Assembly: GCF_041154745.1 (NCBI RefSeq)
Contig: NZ_AP031573.1
Span: 2,294,001 to 2,358,000, forward strand
Reading direction: 5' to 3'
DNA: 64,000 nt
From: Flavobacterium sp. CFS9
GTDB lineage: Bacteria > Bacteroidota > Bacteroidia > Flavobacteriales > Flavobacteriaceae
In this document: positions 61,102-64,000 of the stretch, in pieces
Layout of the letters: each line of letters begins with the position of its first letter
Position numbering within the stretch: position 1 is the first letter of the stretch
The notes under the pieces: model-generated
Seen by the model: only the letters and a program-made list of their open reading frames with translations
What the model was told of the DNA's origin: nothing
Databases searched by the model: none
Program-made: the position numbers and the translations under genes

Positions 61102-61278
61102 TTTATAAAGCTTTAATAAAAATGGCATTTGGTAAAAAACACATCAATTATTGTGAGATACATTTTTAATAGTTCGTTTGGGTTAAAGCTATTATAATAG
61201 ATTGATGTATGTAGAGCAAAAATACAATTTTTCAGACAAGTACGAACGAGTTCAGATAAAAATCAAACACCAATAAAA

Positions 61279-61455
61279 ATTCCGAAGGAATGACCTATTT
61301 TGTAGCAACGGAATTTATTCCGTTGAAGTTAAGATTAAGTTCGAACAGTTATAAGAATTCCGTAGGAATGAAATATTTATAGCAACGGAATTTATTCCGT
61401 TGATCATGATGAATTAAGCATTTATGAGTTCCGGAGGAACGACATATCTTGTCAG
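61279..61455. repeat. REP-like cluster: two full units and one partial unit
   Basis: Unit 1 (61279-61326) and unit 2 (61357-61403) are almost the same: ATTCCGnAGGAAT, a short AT-rich stretch, then CAACGGAATTTATTCCGTTG. Unit 3 (61428-61455) keeps only GTTCCGGAGGAAC and part of the spacer. Each holds two hairpins: ATTCC/GGAAT and CAACGGA/TCCGTTG. The units lie in the 430-base gene-free gap between the HTH regulator and accD. From 61102 to 61278 I see nothing else. Confidence 0.75.
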
Positions 61456-61466
61456 TCACAATAAAA

Positions 61467-61500
61467 AAATCCCAAGAAATAATTTTTCTTGGGATTTAAT
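61467..61500 (-). terminator. Terminator of accD
   Basis: A 13-bp stem (61467-61479 with 61485-61497, core ATCCCAAGAAA), 5-nt loop, T-run on the minus strand. Confidence 0.9.
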
Positions 61501-61519
61501 ATTTTATAGAAGTTAAAAA

Positions 61520-62374
61520 CTATCTAATTTCGTTATTTTGAATCAAATCGATATACAAGTTGATTTTGTCTTTCAATTCTTTTCTTGGCGTGATAAAGTC
61601 AAGGAAACCGTGCTCTAATAAGAACTCGGCAGTTTGGAAACCTTCCGGTAAATCTTTACCAGTTGTGTCACGAACTACACGCGGACCAGCGAAACCAATC
61701 AATGCACCCGGCTCAGAAATGTTGATGTCTCCAAGCATGGCATATGATGCAGTTGTTCCTCCGGTTGTTGGATCTGTACAAAGAGAGATGTAAGGTAATT
61801 TGGCTTCTGCTAATTGCGCTAATTTTACAGATGTTTTAGCCAACTGCATTAACGAATAAGCTGCTTCCATCATACGTGCTCCTCCAGATTTAGAAATCAT
61901 TACAAAAGGCAGTTTGTTTTTGATAGCGTGATCAATACCTCTGGCAATTTTTTCACCTACAACAGCTCCCATAGATCCTCCAATAAAGGCGAAATCCATA
62001 CAGCAAATTACAAGTTCTTTTCCTTTAGATTTTCCCACTCCGGTACGCACAGCGTCTTTTAGGTGAGTTTTTTCCATAACGTCTTTCAGTCGTTCTGCAT
62101 ATTTTTTTGTATCCACAAAATGCAGAGGATCTTTAGAAGTCATGTTTTTATCTAATTCAACAAACTCATTATTGTCAAATAAAATTTCAAAATAGGTTGC
62201 GCTTCCAATTCGAACATGAAAATCATCTTCAGGGCTTACAAATAAGTTTCGGGCTAATTCGTCAGCATCAATAATTTTTCCTGTTGGAGATTTGTACCAC
62301 AATCCTTTCGGAACGTCCATCTTGTCTTCTGTAGCGGTCGTAATCCCTTTTTCCTGTCTTTTAAACCAAGCCAT
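61520..62374 (-). CDS. accD: Acetyl-CoA carboxylase carboxyltransferase subunit beta, without zinc ribbon
   Basis: 284 residues from ATG 62374 ([10 protein letters not shown]), the usual AccD start. The crotonase-fold carboxyltransferase core is complete ([61 protein letters not shown]). The N-terminal zinc ribbon that normally has four cysteines reads [10 protein letters not shown]...[14 protein letters not shown], so all four are replaced. With AccA it transfers the carboxyl group from biotin to acetyl-CoA. fbaA is upstream on the same strand. Confidence 0.95.
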   Translation of the reverse strand: MAWFKRQEKGITTATEDKMDVPKGLWYKSPTGKIIDADELARNLFVSPEDDFHVRIGSATYFEILFDNNEFVELDKNMTSKDPLHFVDTKKYAERLKDVMEKTHLKDAVRTGVGKSKGKELVICCMDFAFIGGSMGAVVGEKIARGIDHAIKNKLPFVMISKSGGARMMEAAYSLMQLAKTSVKLAQLAEAKLPYISLCTDPTTGGTTASYAMLGDINISEPGALIGFAGPRVVRDTTGKDLPEGFQTAEFLLEHGFLDFITPRKELKDKINLYIDLIQNNEIR

Positions 62375-62390
62375 ATTGAGTATTTTTTTT

Positions 62391-62447
62391 GTTTCAGGTT
62401 TCAAGTTTTAAGTTGCGAAACCTGAAACCTGAAACCTGAAACTTTCA
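62391..62447. repeat. GTTTCAGGTTTC inverted repeat with CCTGAAA tandem copies
   Basis: GTTTCAGGTTTC (62391-62402) and its exact complement (62417-62428) form a 12-bp hairpin, and CCTGAAA occurs three times in tandem from 62421. It fills the gap between fbaA and accD. Confidence 0.6.
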
Positions 62448-62455
62448 ACTTTTTA

Positions 62456-63523
62456 TTATAATGTATTTACGTTATTTAAGTCTGCAAAAGCTTGTTCAAG
62501 TCTTGTATTGAACGTTACTTCGCTTTCACGTACCCATTTTCTTGGGTCATAATATTTTTTGTTCGGAACATCAGCACCTTCAGGGTTACCAATTTGTGTT
62601 TTTAAATAATCGATGTTTTTGATCATATAATCACGAATTCCTTCTGTGTATGCAAATTGTAAATCGGTATCGATATTCATTTTGATTACTCCGTATCCAA
62701 TTGCTTCTCTGATTTCTTCAAGTGTAGAACCTGAACCTCCGTGGAAAACAAAATCTACCGGATTATGACCAGTGTTGAATTTGTTTTGAACGAAATCCTG
62801 AGAGTTTTTTAAGATTTTCGGAGTTAATTTTACGTTTCCTGGTTTGTAAACACCGTGAACGTTTCCAAAAGCAGCTGCAATTGTAAATTTTGGGCTTATT
62901 TTAGATAATTCTTCATAAGCATAAGCAACTTCTTCCGGTTGAGTATATAATTTTGAACTGTCTACATCAGAGTTGTCAACACCATCTTCTTCACCACCTG
63001 TAATACCAAGCTCGATCTCTAATGTCATTCCCATTTTGCTCATTCTTGCCAAATATTCTTTGCAGATTTCGATGTTTTCTTCGATTGGCTCCTCAGATAA
63101 GTCAATCATGTGAGAACTGTATAATGGTTTTCCTGTTTCTGCAAAATGTTTTTCAGAAGCATCTAATAAACCATCAATCCAAGGTAATAATTTTTTTGCA
63201 CAGTGGTCAGTATGAAGAATTACAGTTGCTCCGTAAGCTTCTGCCAAAGTATGAATGTGTTTTGCTCCGGCGATTCCACCAGCGATTGCTGCTTTTTCAC
63301 CTGCATTAGATAATCCTTTTCCAGCGTTAAACTGTGCTCCTCCGTTTGAAAATTGAATGATAACCGGTGCGTTTAATTTTGCTGCAGTTTCAAGAACTCC
63401 ATTGATTGTGCTTGAACCAGTAACATTTACTGCAGGTAATGCAAATCCTTTTTCTTTCGCATAATTAAAGATCTCCTGAACCTGATCTCCCGTAGCTACT
63501 CCCGGTTTAATATTGTGTGCCAT
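62456..63523 (-). CDS. fbaA: Class II fructose-bisphosphate aldolase
   Basis: 355 residues. Zinc-binding VILHTDHCAKKLLPWIDGL, GGEEDGVDN, AFGNVHGVYKPG, FHGGSGSTLEEI and KMNIDTDLQFAYTEGIRDY are class IIA FbaA motifs. It cleaves fructose-1,6-bisphosphate in glycolysis and works in reverse in gluconeogenesis. C/A-rich leader without a Shine-Dalgarno sequence. Confidence 0.97.
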   Translation of the reverse strand: MAHNIKPGVATGDQVQEIFNYAKEKGFALPAVNVTGSSTINGVLETAAKLNAPVIIQFSNGGAQFNAGKGLSNAGEKAAIAGGIAGAKHIHTLAEAYGATVILHTDHCAKKLLPWIDGLLDASEKHFAETGKPLYSSHMIDLSEEPIEENIEICKEYLARMSKMGMTLEIELGITGGEEDGVDNSDVDSSKLYTQPEEVAYAYEELSKISPKFTIAAAFGNVHGVYKPGNVKLTPKILKNSQDFVQNKFNTGHNPVDFVFHGGSGSTLEEIREAIGYGVIKMNIDTDLQFAYTEGIRDYMIKNIDYLKTQIGNPEGADVPNKKYYDPRKWVRESEVTFNTRLEQAFADLNNVNTL

Positions 63524-63559
63524 TGTAATTTTTTTTAGTTGTTTTTAGTTTTTAGGTTG

Positions 63560-63567
63560 CAAAAATA
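63560..63567 (-). promoter_or_regulatory. -7 element of fbaA
   Basis: TATTTTTG on the minus strand (63567-63560), a perfect TAnnTTTG, giving a leader of about 30 nt made almost wholly of A, C and T. Confidence 0.6.
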
Positions 63568-63581
63568 AGAATTAATTAGCA

Positions 63582-64000
63582 TTAGAATGGATAATTTATT
63601 CCAAAATTTAAAACCGAGTGCCCAAAATTGTATTCTTTAAACCAGCGATCTCCCTTCTCATGCGCTGGGTTATAGGTCTTAAAGCCCATATCTAAACGGA
63701 TAACAAAAAAGCTTAAATCGTAACGTAAACCAAATCCTGTACCCAATGCAATTTCAGCTAAATCGTTTACGCCAGAGAATTTTGCTTTCTCATCAATCAC
63801 ATTATCGAGCACATTCCAGATATTTCCGGCATCTGCAAAGATGGCTCCTTTAACAGCGCCAAAAATTTTAAAACGAAGCTCGGCACTCATTGCAATTTTC
63901 ATATTGGCCTCGTTGAAATCATTTGCGGCATTTGTGCTTCCGGGACCCAAAGCATAGGGCTGCCAGGCGCGGTTGTCGTTTGAACCTCCTGCATAATAAC
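63582..64000 (-). CDS. BamA/TamA family outer-membrane protein, C-terminal end (5' truncated by window)
   Basis: The frame is open to the right edge. The ~139 residues contain YYAGGSNDNRAWQPYALG, the RGF-like loop region of Omp85 barrels, then AELRFKIFGAVKGAIFADAGNIW, GLRYDLSFFVIRLDMGFKTYNP and a final FGINYPF strand ending in Phe. The family inserts beta-barrel proteins or exports substrates through the outer membrane. Which paralogue it is (BamA, TamA or a lipoprotein-type TamL) cannot be told from this part. Confidence 0.88.
   Translation of the reverse strand, partial: YYAGGSNDNRAWQPYALGPGSTNAANDFNEANMKIAMSAELRFKIFGAVKGAIFADAGNIWNVLDNVIDEKAKFSGVNDLAEIALGTGFGLRYDLSFFVIRLDMGFKTYNPAHEKGDRWFKEYNFGHSVLNFGINYPF

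Noticed and set aside
61279..61455. CRISPR-like array
   Set aside because: Only two and a half units, each with two internal hairpins, no equal-length unique spacers and no cas genes nearby.
61520..61793. A plus-strand ORF opposite accD and other long antisense ORFs (opposite purH, mreB, pnp, HMG-CoA reductase)
   Set aside because: They are shadows of strongly recognised genes, with no initiation signals or family resemblance.

Overview
The window reads as chromosomal DNA of a Flavobacterium-like member of the Bacteroidota. Evidence: AT-rich DNA; promoters of the Bacteroidota type (-7 TAnnTTTG with an upstream TTG) in front of many genes; few Shine-Dalgarno sequences; a type IX secretion sorting domain; an exosortase F pair; a GYDIA-type GHMP kinase; TonB receptors with a DUF4249 lipoprotein; and a short primary sigma factor. 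No species can be fixed from sequence alone.

Layout. 1-2.6 kb: 3' end of a secreted GH13 alpha-amylase, then an MHS-family transporter with a tiny membrane partner. 3-9.5 kb: tRNA-Phe, and divergently coaX, an outer-membrane barrel protein, lptC, a small membrane protein, a CorC/HlyC-type protein and a PpiD-like foldase (envelope biogenesis). 9.7-12.6 kb: a coiled-coil protein and mevalonate-pathway genes (GYDIA kinase, HMG-CoA reductase). 12.8-21.8 kb: a peptide-use block with a DPP-IV-like peptidase, three tandem POT transporters and three tandem thioredoxin-like exported proteins, two of which have lost the CxxC. 21.9-26.8 kb (minus): surE, a membrane protein, lpxB, an NlpC/P60 lipoprotein and comEC. 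26.8-27.0 kb: a 161-bp MITE. 27.2-32.1 kb: a tail-specific protease, a nuclease lipoprotein, rpe and the primary sigma factor. 32.2-38.7 kb (minus): a four-gene TonB receptor/DUF4249 operon ending in a barrel-less TonB-plug protein. 38.9-42.3 kb: small hypotheticals and a TPR histidine kinase with a LytTR regulator. 42.5-45.7 kb: pnp, rpsO and a GAF-type methionine sulfoxide reductase. 45.8-49.2 kb: xrtF and its partner, then a metal-linked island (HYC_CC_PP protein, a TonB receptor broken by an internal deletion, an HMA-domain protein). 49.3-57.5 kb: a DedA protein and the cell-shape cluster rodA, mrdA, mreD, mreC, mreB with purH upstream. 57.6-64 kb: an ABC permease, a zinc alcohol dehydrogenase, a lipocalin-like protein, an HTH regulator, a REP-like cluster, accD without its zinc ribbon, fbaA and the 3' end of a BamA/TamA-type protein.

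Most of the window is conserved core. The points most worth a second look are: the POT transporter whose TM7 glutamate is a lysine; the CxxC-less thioredoxin-like duplicates with a duplicated promoter; four genes with the same TAnnTTTG-N4-ATG (leaderless) arrangement; a stem-loop with a C/A-rich loop in the pnp leader; the plug-only TonB protein; the deleted TonB receptor; the MITE; and the REP-like and degenerate intergenic repeats. No CRISPR array, prophage, complete insertion sequence or clear defence system was seen.
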